Of a DNA stretch of 64,000 nucleotides, positions 18,159 through 27,332 are shown piece by piece. Origin of the DNA: Hydrogenophaga aromaticivorans (GTDB lineage Bacteria; Pseudomonadota; Gammaproteobacteria; Burkholderiales; Burkholderiaceae_C). Every line of letters starts with the position of its first letter. Position 1 is the stretch's first letter. The notes below the pieces were generated by a model that was given only the letters and a program-made list of their open reading frames with translations, was not told the origin of the DNA and made no database searches. The stretch spans positions 219,638 through 283,637 of the forward strand of contig NZ_VYGV01000006.1 of the NCBI RefSeq assembly GCF_013387465.1, read 5' to 3'. The translations under genes and the position numbers were made by a program.

Positions 18159-18821
18159 AACGATCTGGCGCCAGAGGCCATAGCCCTCGGCACTCAGGTG
18201 AAGCTGGTCGCGCACATACAGTTCGGCTCTCGGCCGGCCGTCGTTGTCCAGCATGGCGGTGTGCACATCGATGTAGTCGAGGTCGTCATGAGCCAGCACA
18301 TGGGTCTGGATCAGCAGGTTGGCTTCGCGCATCGTCATCATGTGCGCCAGCCGCGAGGGGCTGGGCTTGATCGACAGGTAGGCGATCCGCGTGTTCGGCA
18401 GCGCGGTCTGTACCAGCTGCACGAACCGCACAAAGTGGGTCAGCAGGTCCTGCGGTCCGGCACCCTCGGTCAGATCGTTTTCACCCGCGTAGAGCACCAC
18501 CAGCCGCGGCCGGTAAGGCAACACCAGGCGATGCACCAGGTCGGCGCAGTCCGACAGGCGCGAGCCGCCAAAGCCGCGCCGGATCACCACCGACTGCTCG
18601 GGGAAGGTGTATTCCAGGCCGGTCCACATCCGGACCGACGAACTGCCCACGAACAGCACCCCCCCGGGTGCCGGCAGCTGTTGCCGGTCGGCCGCGGCGA
18701 AGGCGTCAAGTTCGGCCTTCCAGCGCAGTTCGGCCGGTGAGCCGCTCTGGGCCCACGCCCGGGCCCAGGACGTGGCCGCCAGCCCTGCCACGAACACGCG
18801 GCGGTTGATCCGGCCCCTCAT
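18138..18821 (-). CDS. SGNH/GDSL-type hydrolase, exported
   Basis: A 227-residue SGNH esterase family protein. The start at 18821 is fixed by an ATGA overlap with the stop of the upstream LigT-like gene. The N-terminus (RGRINRRVFVAGLAATSWA) looks like a twin-arginine or Sec signal ending near AWA. Family blocks are block I FVGSSSVRMW (catalytic Ser), block II Gly in GFGGSRLSD, block III AGENDL (Asn), and block V DQLHLSAEGY (Asp and His). Such enzymes deacylate lipids or carbohydrate esters. The convergent OpgC-like gene overlaps it by 21 bases, and a link between adding and removing acyl groups is possible but unproven. Confidence 0.88.
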   Translation of the reverse strand: MRGRINRRVFVAGLAATSWARAWAQSGSPAELRWKAELDAFAAADRQQLPAPGGVLFVGSSSVRMWTGLEYTFPEQSVVIRRGFGGSRLSDCADLVHRLVLPYRPRLVVLYAGENDLTEGAGPQDLLTHFVRFVQLVQTALPNTRIAYLSIKPSPSRLAHMMTMREANLLIQTHVLAHDDLDYIDVHTAMLDNDGRPRAELYVRDQLHLSAEGYGLWRQIVSAHLRP

Positions 18822-19411
18822 GGACGCAAAGGCCAGGTACCCAAGCATTCGTAGTAGCCATCGCCAACGTGGCTGTCAATCAACGCGAATTCGGTGGCCG
18901 TCCAGCGAACGGGTTCGATGGCCTGCGCGGGGACGAGCTTGCGGTCGTACAGCAGGGTCATGTGAGGATTGAAACCATGGTTCGCCGGCAAGGGCAAACC
19001 GGCTCGGCGAACTTCCAGGTGCAGCAGCTTGTGCAGTCGATGCAGGTCGGTCAGGGAACGGTGGTCCGAATGCCACAAGACGACCGGATTGGTGCCTGCG
19101 CGATGGATGTCAAAGCTCTGCACCCGATCAAACACCACCTCAAATCTTGGAGCGTCCACGCGTGCCGCGATGAACCGTGCCGCATCAACCGTCAGGGGCG
19201 AAACATCCGGCGCCACGGCATGCAGGGACACGTGCAATCTGTCCGCGCCGATCAGATTGCCCGTCAACCCGTGGGTACTGCGCAATTGCACGGCAGCCCG
19301 GTTGACCTGTTCGGCGACTGCCGGAGGCGGCATGAGTGCGAAGAACAGGTTGTGCCGCCCGTGCACTGGCGGGGCCTCCACGGGGTCAAGCAAAGACAAC
19401 TGGTGACTCAT
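18818..19411 (-). CDS. 2'-5' RNA ligase-like (LigT/2H phosphoesterase) protein
   Basis: The 197-residue 2H-superfamily protein has two His-x-Thr/Ser motifs, HVSLH near residue 65 and HMTLLYD near residue 150, which form the phosphodiesterase site acting on 2',5' or 2',3' cyclic phosphate ends of RNA. The start at ATG 19411 was chosen over the longer frame because it follows GGGG and gives the normal N-terminus. The stop overlaps the start of the SGNH hydrolase gene (ATGA), so the two are probably coupled. Confidence 0.88.
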   Translation of the reverse strand: MSHQLSLLDPVEAPPVHGRHNLFFALMPPPAVAEQVNRAAVQLRSTHGLTGNLIGADRLHVSLHAVAPDVSPLTVDAARFIAARVDAPRFEVVFDRVQSFDIHRAGTNPVVLWHSDHRSLTDLHRLHKLLHLEVRRAGLPLPANHGFNPHMTLLYDRKLVPAQAIEPVRWTATEFALIDSHVGDGYYECLGTWPLRP

Positions 19412-19498
19412 GGCCCCAAAAATACCACCGACGGTGGTCTCGGCGGAAGATGTCCCTTGACACATGGTTTCATGTTCCGCGAGACGGTATCGCGTCGC

Positions 19499-21115
19499 TC
19501 ACTCCCACTCGATGGTGGCCGGCGGCTTCGAGCTGACGTCGTAGGTCACGCGGTTGATGCCGCGCACCTCGTTGATGATCCGGCTGGACACCTTCTTGAG
19601 CAGCGCATAAGGCAGCTCGGCCCAGTCGGCGGTCATGAAGTCGCTGGTCTGCACTGCGCGCAGCGCCACCACGTAGTCGTAGGTGCGGCCGTCGCCCATT
19701 ACGCCCACGCTCTTGACCGGCAGGAACACGGTGAAGGCCTGACTGGTCAGGTCGTACCAGCTCTTGCCGCTGATGGGATCGAGGGTGGAGCGCAGTTCCT
19801 CGATGAAAATCGCGTCGGCCCGGCGCAGCAGGTCAGCATATTCTTTCTTGACCTCGCCCAGGATGCGCACGCCCAGACCGGGGCCGGGGAACGGGTGGCG
19901 GTACACCATGTCGTGCGGCAAGCCGAGCGCCACGCCGAGTTCACGCACCTCGTCCTTGAACAGATCGCGCAGCGGCTCCAGCAATTTCAGGCCCAGCTGC
20001 TCGGGCAGGCCGCCCACGTTGTGGTGGCTCTTGATGGTCACGGCCTTCTTGCTCTTGGCGCCACCGGACTCGATCACATCCGGGTAAATAGTGCCTTGTG
20101 CCAACCACTTGGCGCCTTTTGTTGATGCACCACTTGAGATCAGTTTGGCGGCTTCGGCCTTGAAGACCTCGACGAATTCGCGGCCGATGATCTTGCGTTT
20201 GGCTTCCGGATCGCTCACGCCGGCCAGGTGGCCGAGGAACTGGTCGGCCGCATCGACACGGATGACCTTGGCGTGCAGCTTGCCGACGAACATGTCCATC
20301 ACCATGTCGCCCTCATTCAGGCGCAGCAGGCCGTGGTCGACGAACACGCAGGTCAGCTGGTCGCCGATGGCGCGGTGAATCAGGGCCGCGGCCACCGAAG
20401 AATCCACGCCGCCGGACAGACCGAGGATGACCTCTTCGTCGCCCACCTGGTCGCGGATCTTCTGCACCGCCTCTTCGATGTGGTCGCGCATCACCCAGTC
20501 GGCCCGCGTTTGGCAGATGTCGAGCACGAAGCGCTCCAGCAGCGCCCGTCCTTGCACCGTGTGCGTCACTTCAGGGTGGAACTGCACGGCGTAGTAGCCG
20601 CGATCGACGTCGGCCATGCCGGCGATGGGGCAGCTGTCGGTGCTGGCCATGAGCTTGAACCCCGCTGGCATCTCGGTGACCTTGTCGCCGTGGCTCATCC
20701 AGACCTTGAGCATGCCGTGGCCTTCCGGGGTGTGGAAGTCGGCGATGTCTTTCAGCAACGGTGTGTGGCCACGCGCGCGCACTTCGGCGTAGCCAAACTC
20801 GCGCGTGGTGCCCGCCTCGACCTTGCCGCCCAGCTGCTGCGCCATGGTCTGCATGCCGTAGCAGATGCCCAGCACCGGCACGCCCAGTTCAAACACCGCA
20901 TCGGGCGCCTTGTCGTCCACCTCGTAGACGCTGGCATGGCTGCCCGAGAGGATCACGCCCTTGAGCTGGCCGTCGGCGGCGAACTCGCGCACCCATTCGC
21001 TGCTCACATCGCAAGGGTGCACCTCGCAGTACACATGCGCCTCGCGCACGCGGCGGGCGATGAGCTGGGTGACCTGGGAACCAAAATCGAGTATGAGGAT
21101 TTTCTGGTGTTGCAT
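19499..21115 (-). CDS. guaA: GMP synthase (glutamine-hydrolysing)
   Basis: This 538-residue enzyme converts XMP to GMP with ATP and glutamine. Residues 1-205 are the class I glutamine amidotransferase, with catalytic Cys85 in GICYGMQ and His-Glu in HPEVTHT. Residues about 210-400 are the ATP pyrophosphatase with PP-loop GLSGGVDSS. The C-terminal dimerisation domain ends in PATIEWE, the normal GuaA end. It is transcribed after guaB, with 157 bases between them that hold a dispersed repeat. Confidence 0.98.
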   Translation of the reverse strand: MQHQKILILDFGSQVTQLIARRVREAHVYCEVHPCDVSSEWVREFAADGQLKGVILSGSHASVYEVDDKAPDAVFELGVPVLGICYGMQTMAQQLGGKVEAGTTREFGYAEVRARGHTPLLKDIADFHTPEGHGMLKVWMSHGDKVTEMPAGFKLMASTDSCPIAGMADVDRGYYAVQFHPEVTHTVQGRALLERFVLDICQTRADWVMRDHIEEAVQKIRDQVGDEEVILGLSGGVDSSVAAALIHRAIGDQLTCVFVDHGLLRLNEGDMVMDMFVGKLHAKVIRVDAADQFLGHLAGVSDPEAKRKIIGREFVEVFKAEAAKLISSGASTKGAKWLAQGTIYPDVIESGGAKSKKAVTIKSHHNVGGLPEQLGLKLLEPLRDLFKDEVRELGVALGLPHDMVYRHPFPGPGLGVRILGEVKKEYADLLRRADAIFIEELRSTLDPISGKSWYDLTSQAFTVFLPVKSVGVMGDGRTYDYVVALRAVQTSDFMTADWAELPYALLKKVSSRIINEVRGINRVTYDVSSKPPATIEWE

Positions 21116-21200
21116 GGCGGTCGGTGGACTTCAGAAAAAAACAAAGGTCGCCTTGTAAGACGACCCGTGGTGGCGAGAGGCTGCCCCAACCCAGGGCACC

Positions 21201-21268
21201 GCGGAACCGGCTTTGCCGGGCCGCCAGTGCCGCCCCTTGGGGGGTGACGCCGCAGGCGGCGCGGGGGG
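21201..21268. repeat. Dispersed GC-rich palindromic repeat, copy 1
   Basis: Between guaB and guaA, starting 4 bases beyond the guaB stop, lies a unit made of GCGGAACC, CCGGCTTTGCCGG, CCCCTTGGGGGGTGACG and a GCGCGGGGG end, with several internal inverted repeats. A second copy at 41670-41740 keeps the same order and most bases. Both begin within a few bases of the 3' end of a reverse-strand gene. Confidence 0.85.
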
Positions 21269-21272
21269 AGCC

Positions 21273-22742
21273 TTATTCCGCCCGGTAGTTGGGCGCCTCT
21301 TTGGTGATCTGCACGTCGTGCACATGGCTCTCGCGGATACCGGCCGAGGTGATCTCGACGAACTCCGCCTTGTGGCGCATGTGTTCGATGCTGGGGCAAC
21401 CGCAGTAGCCCATGGAGGCGCGCAGGCCGCCGGCCATCTGGAAGATGATGGAGACAACCGAGCCCTTGTAGGGCACGCGGCCTTCGATGCCCTCGGGCAC
21501 CAGTTTGTCGGCGTTCGGATTGCCGGTGCTGGACTCCTGGAAGTAGCGGTCGGCGCTGCCCTGCTGCATGGCACCAATGGAGCCCATGCCGCGGTAGCTC
21601 TTGTAGCTGCGGCCCTGGTACAGCACGATCTCGCCCGGCGCTTCTTCGGTGCCGGCGAACATGCCGCCCATCATCACCGTGTTGGCGCCTGCCGCGATGG
21701 CCTTGGCGATGTCGCCGCTGTAGCGGATGCCACCGTCGGCGATCATCGGCACGCCCGTGCCCTGCAGGGCGGTCGCCACGTTGTCGATGGCCATGATCTG
21801 GGGCACGCCCACACCGGCCACGATGCGGGTGGTGCAGATCGAACCCGGGCCGATGCCGACCTTGACTCCGTCAGCGCCGGCTTCCACCAGCGCCATGGCC
21901 GCACCGCCGGTGGCGATGTTGCCGCCGATCACGTCCACCTGCGGGTAGTTCTGCTTGACCCAGCGCACGCGGTCGATCACGCCCTTGCTGTGGCCGTGGG
22001 CCGTGTCCACCACGATGGCGTCCACACCGGCTTTCACCAGCGCTTCAACGCGTTCTTCGGTGCCTTCACCCACACCCACCGCCGCGCCCACGCGCAGCCT
22101 GCCCGACGCATCGCGCGCGGCATTGGGAAAGTTGAGCTGTTTGGTGATGTCCTTCACCGTGATCAGACCCTTGAGCTCGAACGCCTCGTTGACCAGCAGC
22201 AGGCGTTCCAGCTTGTGCTTGTTGAGCAGGGTCTTGGCCTCGGCCGGCGTGGTGCCGTCGGGCATGGTGATCAGGCGCTCACGCGGCGTCATGATCTCGC
22301 TCACGGGCAGGTCGTAACGGGTTTCGAAGCGCAGGTCACGGCCGGTGACGATGCCGACCACACGGCCCGCCTCCACCACCGGGAAGCCCGAAATGCCCAA
22401 GTCATCCGACATCTTCATGACCTGACGGATCGTGGTCTGGGGCGTGATCACCACCGGATCGCGCAACACGCCCGACTCGTAGCGCTTGACTTTGGCCACG
22501 TGGGCGGCCTGCTCCTGCGGCGTGAGGTTTTTGTGGATGATGCCGATGCCGCCTTCCTGGGCAATGGCAATCGCCAGCCGGGCCTCGGTCACGGTGTCCA
22601 TCGCGGCCGACACCAGAGGCAGGTTCAGCTTGATGTTGCGGGAGAACTGGGTGGCGAGGGAGGTGTCCTTGGGAAGGACCTGGGAGTAAGCTGGCACCAG
22701 CAACACGTCGTCGAAGGTGAGCGCTTTGCCGAGTAGGCGCAT
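21273..22742 (-). CDS. guaB: Inosine-5'-monophosphate dehydrogenase
   Basis: This 489-residue enzyme oxidises IMP to XMP with NAD, the first committed step to GTP. Start ATG 22742 gives the standard N-terminus [15 protein letters not shown] and is preceded by GGAGC; the frame is open for 62 more codons but that part is unlike IMPDH. Two CBS domains fill about residues 95-205. The catalytic Cys lies in GPGSICTTR, and the mobile flap residues follow. A reverse-strand TACAAT box at 22765-22770 is a possible -10 element 23 bases upstream. guaA follows in the same direction. Confidence 0.98.
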   Translation of the reverse strand: MRLLGKALTFDDVLLVPAYSQVLPKDTSLATQFSRNIKLNLPLVSAAMDTVTEARLAIAIAQEGGIGIIHKNLTPQEQAAHVAKVKRYESGVLRDPVVITPQTTIRQVMKMSDDLGISGFPVVEAGRVVGIVTGRDLRFETRYDLPVSEIMTPRERLITMPDGTTPAEAKTLLNKHKLERLLLVNEAFELKGLITVKDITKQLNFPNAARDASGRLRVGAAVGVGEGTEERVEALVKAGVDAIVVDTAHGHSKGVIDRVRWVKQNYPQVDVIGGNIATGGAAMALVEAGADGVKVGIGPGSICTTRIVAGVGVPQIMAIDNVATALQGTGVPMIADGGIRYSGDIAKAIAAGANTVMMGGMFAGTEEAPGEIVLYQGRSYKSYRGMGSIGAMQQGSADRYFQESSTGNPNADKLVPEGIEGRVPYKGSVVSIIFQMAGGLRASMGYCGCPSIEHMRHKAEFVEITSAGIRESHVHDVQITKEAPNYRAE

Positions 22743-22764
22743 GGGGTAAAGCTCCAAAAACACT

Positions 22765-22770
22765 ATTGTA
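22765..22770 (-). promoter_or_regulatory. Possible -10 element of guaB
   Basis: On the reverse strand TACAAT occurs 23 bases before the guaB start codon, within a TACAAT-AGTG context. No good -35 box is found at 16-18 bases, so an activator or an extended form would be needed. Confidence 0.3.
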
Positions 22771-22915
22771 TCCGGGCGCCCGGCGGCACCGGGGAGCGCC
22801 GATGGCTTCGCACGCAGCACCTGAGCGTGGCAAAAATGCCTCTGCAGCATCAACTCGATCGCTGGCGCGGCAGGCCAGACATGCTGCGCGCCAGCTGGGG
22901 AAGTAAACTGGCCGA

Positions 22916-23461
22916 ATGGAACACTCAACCTCTTCCCTGTCCGGCGTCTTCAAGTTCGCGCTCGCCGCGCTGACGGTTTTGGCTTGCAGCAGCGCGCCCG
23001 CGCAATGGCTGTGGATTGATGCCTCCGGCAACAAGGTGTTCAGCGACACCGCCCCGGCACCCGAGGTGCCAGAAAAAAACATTCTGAAGCGGCCGGGCAC
23101 GCGCAGCGCCCCCGCAGCGGTGGAGGCCGACTCCGCAGCCGCTGCGCCCCAGGCGGCCCCACCCTTGAGCCCGCCCAAACCCAGCGGGCGCGACGCGGCG
23201 CTGGAAGCCAAGAAAAAACAGGCTGAAGAAGCCGAATTGGCGAAGAAAAAAGCCGAGGCTGAAAAAGTTGCCAAGGCACGGGCAGAAAACTGCGATCGGG
23301 CCCAGCGTGCCAAAGCGACGTTGGATTCAGGCGTTCGTGTGGCAACCACCAACGCCAAGGGTGAACGGGAGATCATGGACGACAAGGCCAGGGCTTCCGA
23401 AACCCAACGGCTCAACGAAATCATCCGCGCCGATTGTGGTCCGGCTCCCCAGGCACAGTAA
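22916..23461 (+). CDS. DUF4124-domain secreted protein
   Basis: This 181-residue protein has an N-terminal signal peptide (residues about 10-28, ending in SSAPAQ). The DUF4124 motif follows directly ([17 protein letters not shown], with [11 protein letters not shown] after it). The middle is Ala/Pro-rich, and residues 95-130 form a Lys/Glu/Ala-rich coiled coil. Function of the domain is unknown; members are periplasmic and common in betaproteobacteria. It is divergent from guaB with a 173-base spacer and convergent with rnfH. Confidence 0.85.
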   Translation: MEHSTSSLSGVFKFALAALTVLACSSAPAQWLWIDASGNKVFSDTAPAPEVPEKNILKRPGTRSAPAAVEADSAAAAPQAAPPLSPPKPSGRDAALEAKKKQAEEAELAKKKAEAEKVAKARAENCDRAQRAKATLDSGVRVATTNAKGEREIMDDKARASETQRLNEIIRADCGPAPQAQ

Positions 23462-23500
23462 GACCGCTGTGGAGAGTGGAATCGGCCTTCCGGGGACGGG

Positions 23501-23830
23501 TCAGTAGCCCGCTTTGGAGCCCGGCCTGCGCCGTGCAAACAGGCCGGTGCCCCGAGCGCCCTGCCCCACGAAGCGTTCCCGGCGCGCCACCTTCGGATCC
23601 ACCCGGAGCGCGCGGTACACCTCCACCCGATCGCCCTCCCGGAGTGCCATGGACGGCGTGGCCTTGTGCCCCCAGATGCCCAGTGCCAGGGGCTCACGCC
23701 GAATGTCCGGGAACTGGGCCAGCCAGCCGCTTTGCTCCAAGGCCTGGGCGATGCTGCAGCCGTCGGTCACCTGCAACGCCAGCTGATGCACCTTGCGGGG
23801 CGCACTGGCGTAGACCAGCGTGATGTTCAT
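23501..23830 (-). CDS. rnfH: RnfH-family ubiquitin-fold protein
   Basis: This 109-residue protein of the RnfH/RatB (UPF0125) family has a beta-grasp fold. Family features are ITLVYASAPRKVHQLALQV at the start and the conserved IWGHKATPSMALREGDRVE followed by YRALRVDPK. The last 20 residues are basic and Arg-rich. The start codon overlaps the ratA stop (ATGA at 23827-23830); this pairing is conserved in many proteobacteria. Its biochemical role is not established. Confidence 0.93.
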   Translation of the reverse strand: MNITLVYASAPRKVHQLALQVTDGCSIAQALEQSGWLAQFPDIRREPLALGIWGHKATPSMALREGDRVEVYRALRVDPKVARRERFVGQGARGTGLFARRRPGSKAGY

Positions 23831-24270
23831 GCGCCGTACACCTGGTCGGCGCGCTTGACGAAGGCGTCCACCAGATTGCCCGCGATCTTGTCAAACACCG
23901 GACCCACCAGCTTGGCCAGTGTCTGGCTTGAGAAACCGTAGGTGAGGCGAAACGCCACCTTGCAGGCCTTTTCGGTCCCGTCACCCAGCGGCGTGAAATC
24001 CCAGCAACCCTCCAGGTGTGAGAACGGTCCGTCCACCAGCTCCATCAGCACCTGGCGGTCGTCCACATGGGTGTTGCGAGTCGTGAAACTGTGGCGCAGG
24101 CCGCTGATGGATATGCCCACTTTGGCCACCATGCCTTCTTCGCCGCGTTCAACCACTTCACCGTGGTCGCACCAGGGCAAAAACTGCGGATAGTGGTGCA
24201 CATCGGTCACCAGCGCGAACATCTCGTGGGCGCTGTGCCAGAGCAAAACAGACTTTTGAATCGTTTTCAT
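23827..24270 (-). CDS. ratA: RatA/Coq10-type START-domain protein
   Basis: This 147-residue SRPBCC-fold protein is homologous to E. coli RatA (described as blocking 70S assembly) and to mitochondrial Coq10, which binds ubiquinone. Start ATG 24270 gives the standard N-terminus MKTIQKSVLLWHSAHEMF. Typical family stretches are VTDVHHYPQFLPWC and LVDGPFSHLEGCWDF. Either a toxin or a quinone chaperone function fits; in this genomic position (ratA-rnfH divergent from smpB) it is a housekeeping gene. It is separated from smpB by 103 bases. Confidence 0.93.
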   Translation of the reverse strand: MKTIQKSVLLWHSAHEMFALVTDVHHYPQFLPWCDHGEVVERGEEGMVAKVGISISGLRHSFTTRNTHVDDRQVLMELVDGPFSHLEGCWDFTPLGDGTEKACKVAFRLTYGFSSQTLAKLVGPVFDKIAGNLVDAFVKRADQVYGA

Positions 24271-24373
24271 ACAATCAGGCGGGCATTTCAGGCAAGCCGC
24301 CAACAATGACATGCCGCCCGGCAGCTTCTTCGCTGCCATTGTATTGGCCAGAAACGGCCGCAACTGACACTCC

Positions 24374-24868
24374 ATGGCCACCAAACCCAGTAAAAGCGCG
24401 CCCACCAAGGGCGTCGACAGCCGCATTGCCGACAACAAAAAGGCGCTCTTCAACTACGCGATCGAGGAGCGTTTCGAGGCCGGCATGGTGCTCGAAGGTT
24501 GGGAGGTCAAAGCGCTGCGCGAGGGCAAGGTGCAGCTGACCGATGGTTATGTCGTCATCCGCGAAGGCGAACTGTTCCTGATCGGCTGCCAGATCAACCC
24601 GCTCAACACGGCCTCGACCCACGTCAGCCCGGACTCGGTGCGCACCAAGAAACTGCTGCTGCACCGCGACCAGATCAGCCGCCTCATCGGCAAGATCGAG
24701 CAGAAGGGCTACACCCTGGTGCCGCTCAACCTGCACTGGAAAAACGGCAAGGTGAAGTGTGAAATGGCACTGGCCAAGGGCAAGGCCGAACACGACAAGC
24801 GCGACACCATCAAGGAGCGCGAAGGCAAGCGCGAGGTCGAACGGGCGATGAAGAGCCGCAGCCGCTGA
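24374..24868 (+). CDS. smpB: SsrA-binding protein SmpB
   Basis: This 164-residue partner of tmRNA is needed for trans-translation and rescue of stalled ribosomes. Conserved family stretches are [35 protein letters not shown] and [10 protein letters not shown], and the C-terminal tail is Lys/Arg-rich. The tail becomes helical in the mRNA channel. The tmRNA gene itself is not in the window. The divergent position to ratA is the normal arrangement. Confidence 0.97.
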   Translation: MATKPSKSAPTKGVDSRIADNKKALFNYAIEERFEAGMVLEGWEVKALREGKVQLTDGYVVIREGELFLIGCQINPLNTASTHVSPDSVRTKKLLLHRDQISRLIGKIEQKGYTLVPLNLHWKNGKVKCEMALAKGKAEHDKRDTIKEREGKREVERAMKSRSR

Positions 24869-24921
24869 GACCGGGCGGTCGATCAATGGCGTATGCCGAT
24901 GAACTCAGGAGGAAGGCGCCT

Positions 24922-26172
24922 TTGAAATACCTGTTCATCCACCAGAACTTTCCGGGTCAATTCCGGCATCTGGCGCCTGCGCTGGCCGCGCAACCAGGCA
25001 ACCAAGTCGTGGCGCTGATGGTGCAACCCAAGGGCGAGCCGCAGACCTGGCGTGGGGTGCGGGTGCTGCCCTACCCGCTTCAGGGCGCGAACACGCTGGG
25101 GCTACACCCTTGGCTGGTCGATATCGAAACCAAGACGCTGCGGGCCACGGCCTGCTGGCAGGCGGCACGATCGCTGCGCAACCAGGGCTTTGTGCCCGAC
25201 GTGATCGTGGCACACCCGGGATGGGGTGAACCATTGTTCGTGAAGCAGGTCTGGCCCCGGGCCCGGCTGGGCTTGTACGCCGAGTTTTTCTACCAGCTCG
25301 ACGGCGCCGACGTGGGTTTTGACCCCGAGTTCGCGCCGCCCGATGCGGAAGCCGATGCCTGCCGTCTGCAGATGAAAAACCTCAACCACCTGGCCCACCT
25401 GGACCAGGCCGATGGGGCCTTGAGCCCGACCCACTGGCAGGCCGCCACCTTTCCCCCGACCTGGCGCGACCGCATCTGCGTGGCGCACGACGGCATTGAC
25501 ACCGACGTGCTGTGCCCCGACCCCGATGCGCGTTTTCCGTTGCCGGGCGGTGCGCGGGCGCTGACCCGTGACGACGAGGTGATCACCTATGTGGCGCGGA
25601 ATCTGGAACCCTATCGCGGCGTTCATGTGCTCATGAGGGCCTTGCCCGCCTTGTTGCGCGAGCGACCGAACGCGCAGGTGCTGCTGGTGGGCGGCGAAGA
25701 GACGGGCTATGGGGCCGCTGCCCCTGCCGGGCGCACCTGGCGGGAGGTGTTCTGCAGCGAAGTGAAAGACCAGATCCCTGAAACGGACTGGGCCCGGGTG
25801 CACTTTCTCGGGCGGCTGGAACGCGAGGCGTTCACACGGCTGCTGCAGGTGTCGCGGGTGCATGTGTACCTGAGCTACCCTTTTGTGCTGAGCTGGAGCC
25901 TGCTGGAGGCCATGAGTGTGGGCGCTGCGATCGTGGCCAGCGACACCGCGCCGGTGCGCGAGGTGATCGCGCCAGGTGAAACTGGACGCCTCGTGGATTT
26001 TTTCGATGGAACGGGGTTGGTTCGATCCATTGGCTCGCTGCTGGACGATGCCGCAGAACGCCAGCGGTTGGGGACCGCAGCGCGCGCCTTCGCGCGATCC
26101 CACTACGATCTCAGCCGCGTGTGCCTGCCGCAACAGCTGGCCTGGGTGCACAGCCTGTCTGCCGGGCTCTGA
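24922..26172 (+). CDS. Glycosyltransferase family 4 protein
   Basis: This GT-B retaining glycosyltransferase has 416 residues from TTG 24922. That start is preferred because AGGAGGA lies at 24907-24913 and the resulting N-terminus (KYLFIHQNFPGQFRHLAPAL) is the family start. An in-frame ATG at 24886 would add 12 residues. The C-terminal half has the donor-binding pattern, with VARNLEPYRGVHVLMRALP, then HFLGRLEREAFTRLLQ, and SWSLLEAMSVGAAIVASDTA carrying the E-x7-type site. It is probably cytosolic and works on a surface polysaccharide or lipid. It stands alone, with no other polysaccharide gene nearby, so donor and acceptor are unknown. Confidence 0.88.
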   Translation: MKYLFIHQNFPGQFRHLAPALAAQPGNQVVALMVQPKGEPQTWRGVRVLPYPLQGANTLGLHPWLVDIETKTLRATACWQAARSLRNQGFVPDVIVAHPGWGEPLFVKQVWPRARLGLYAEFFYQLDGADVGFDPEFAPPDAEADACRLQMKNLNHLAHLDQADGALSPTHWQAATFPPTWRDRICVAHDGIDTDVLCPDPDARFPLPGGARALTRDDEVITYVARNLEPYRGVHVLMRALPALLRERPNAQVLLVGGEETGYGAAAPAGRTWREVFCSEVKDQIPETDWARVHFLGRLEREAFTRLLQVSRVHVYLSYPFVLSWSLLEAMSVGAAIVASDTAPVREVIAPGETGRLVDFFDGTGLVRSIGSLLDDAAERQRLGTAARAFARSHYDLSRVCLPQQLAWVHSLSAGL

Positions 26173-26211
26173 TGGTTCGGCCAGGCGGCCGCGTCCGAGC
26201 CATGCCTCCGA

Positions 26212-27312
26212 TCAGCTCAGTGACCGCAGCGGGTGTGCGTGCGCAGGCCAGGGGCTGACGAAGAACGGCGCAACCATCTCGGGCGTCACGTCTTCAACGC
26301 GGGCGGGGTTCCAGCGCGGGCTGTGGTCCTTGTCCACGGCCAGCGCGCGGATGCCCTCCACCGTTTCACTCGCCGCGCCAGGACGCAGCTGGAAACAATG
26401 GCGCACCATGTCACGCTCCAGGCGCAAGGCGTCGGCCAGGCCCATGCGACGAGCCCGGCGCACCTGCTCCAGCACCACATGCAGCATCAGCGGCGAGCGC
26501 TTGTTCAACATCGCCAGTGTCTGGGCCGCCCAATCGCCTGGAGTCGCGGCCAGTGCTGACACAATCGCCCCCACGCTGGGCAGCGAAAACACCCGGTCGA
26601 TCTCGGCCAACGGCCAGACCACCCGGGTGAAAACCTTTTGTTCGTGGTTGCGGCACCAGCGCTCGACAGCCTCTCCGCTTTCAAACGGCGTCTGACCCAG
26701 CGTCTCCCACAAACCGGTCAGGCGGCCGCTGTCCATCAAGGCGTCGGCCAGGCCCATGCTCATGGCTTCGGTGCCACCCAGCACGTGTCCCGTGAGCCCG
26801 AGGTATTCACCCAGGCGCCCGGGGCAACGGCTCAGGAAATAGCCACCACCCACGTCAGGAAACAGGCCGATACCGGTTTCGGGCATGGCCAGTTTGCTGC
26901 GCTCGGTGACGATGCGCAGGCTGGCGCCCTGGCTGATGCCCATGCCGCCGCCCATGACGATGCCGTCCATGAGGGCGATATAGGGCTTGGGATAGGTGTG
27001 GACCAGGTGGTTGAGCGCGTACTCTTCGGTGAAGAAGTCCTCCAGCTCGGGGTTGCCGGCCAGCGCTGCCTGATGGAAAAAACGGATGTCGCCACCCGCA
27101 CAGAAGGCCCCGAACGGGCCTTCCCTGCCCATGCCGCGCACCACCACGGCCAGCACATGGGTGTCGTCGCGCCAGGCGATCAGGGCGGCGGTGATGTCGC
27201 GGATCATGCCCAGCGACAACGCATTGAGCGCCTTGGGCCGGTTCAGCGTGATGCAGCCGACGCGGCCACGGACTTCGGTGATGACGTGCTTTTCAACGGG
27301 CGTCTGGCTCAT
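26212..27312 (-). CDS. 3-hydroxyisobutyryl-CoA hydrolase-like crotonase
   Basis: This 366-residue member of the crotonase superfamily has the longer size typical of 3-hydroxyisobutyryl-CoA hydrolases (valine degradation) rather than the 260 residues of hydratases. Diagnostic stretches are FCAGGDIR, GIVMGGGMGISQGASLRIV, and MPETGIGLFPDVGG, with the Glu and Asp used by hydrolases. Start ATG 27312 was chosen over the longer frame to match the family N-terminus. The EamA transporter gene precedes it by 20 bases and may share a transcript. Some family members act as other acyl-CoA hydratases. Confidence 0.85.
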   Translation of the reverse strand: MSQTPVEKHVITEVRGRVGCITLNRPKALNALSLGMIRDITAALIAWRDDTHVLAVVVRGMGREGPFGAFCAGGDIRFFHQAALAGNPELEDFFTEEYALNHLVHTYPKPYIALMDGIVMGGGMGISQGASLRIVTERSKLAMPETGIGLFPDVGGGYFLSRCPGRLGEYLGLTGHVLGGTEAMSMGLADALMDSGRLTGLWETLGQTPFESGEAVERWCRNHEQKVFTRVVWPLAEIDRVFSLPSVGAIVSALAATPGDWAAQTLAMLNKRSPLMLHVVLEQVRRARRMGLADALRLERDMVRHCFQLRPGAASETVEGIRALAVDKDHSPRWNPARVEDVTPEMVAPFFVSPWPAHAHPLRSLS

Positions 27313-27332
27313 GGCGGTGTTTCCTGGAGAAA

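Noticed and set aside
23501..24270. ratA-rnfH overlap as a two-gene toxin-antitoxin system.
   Set aside because: The pair is conserved housekeeping (Coq10-like and ubiquitin-fold proteins), and RnfH has not been shown to be an antitoxin.
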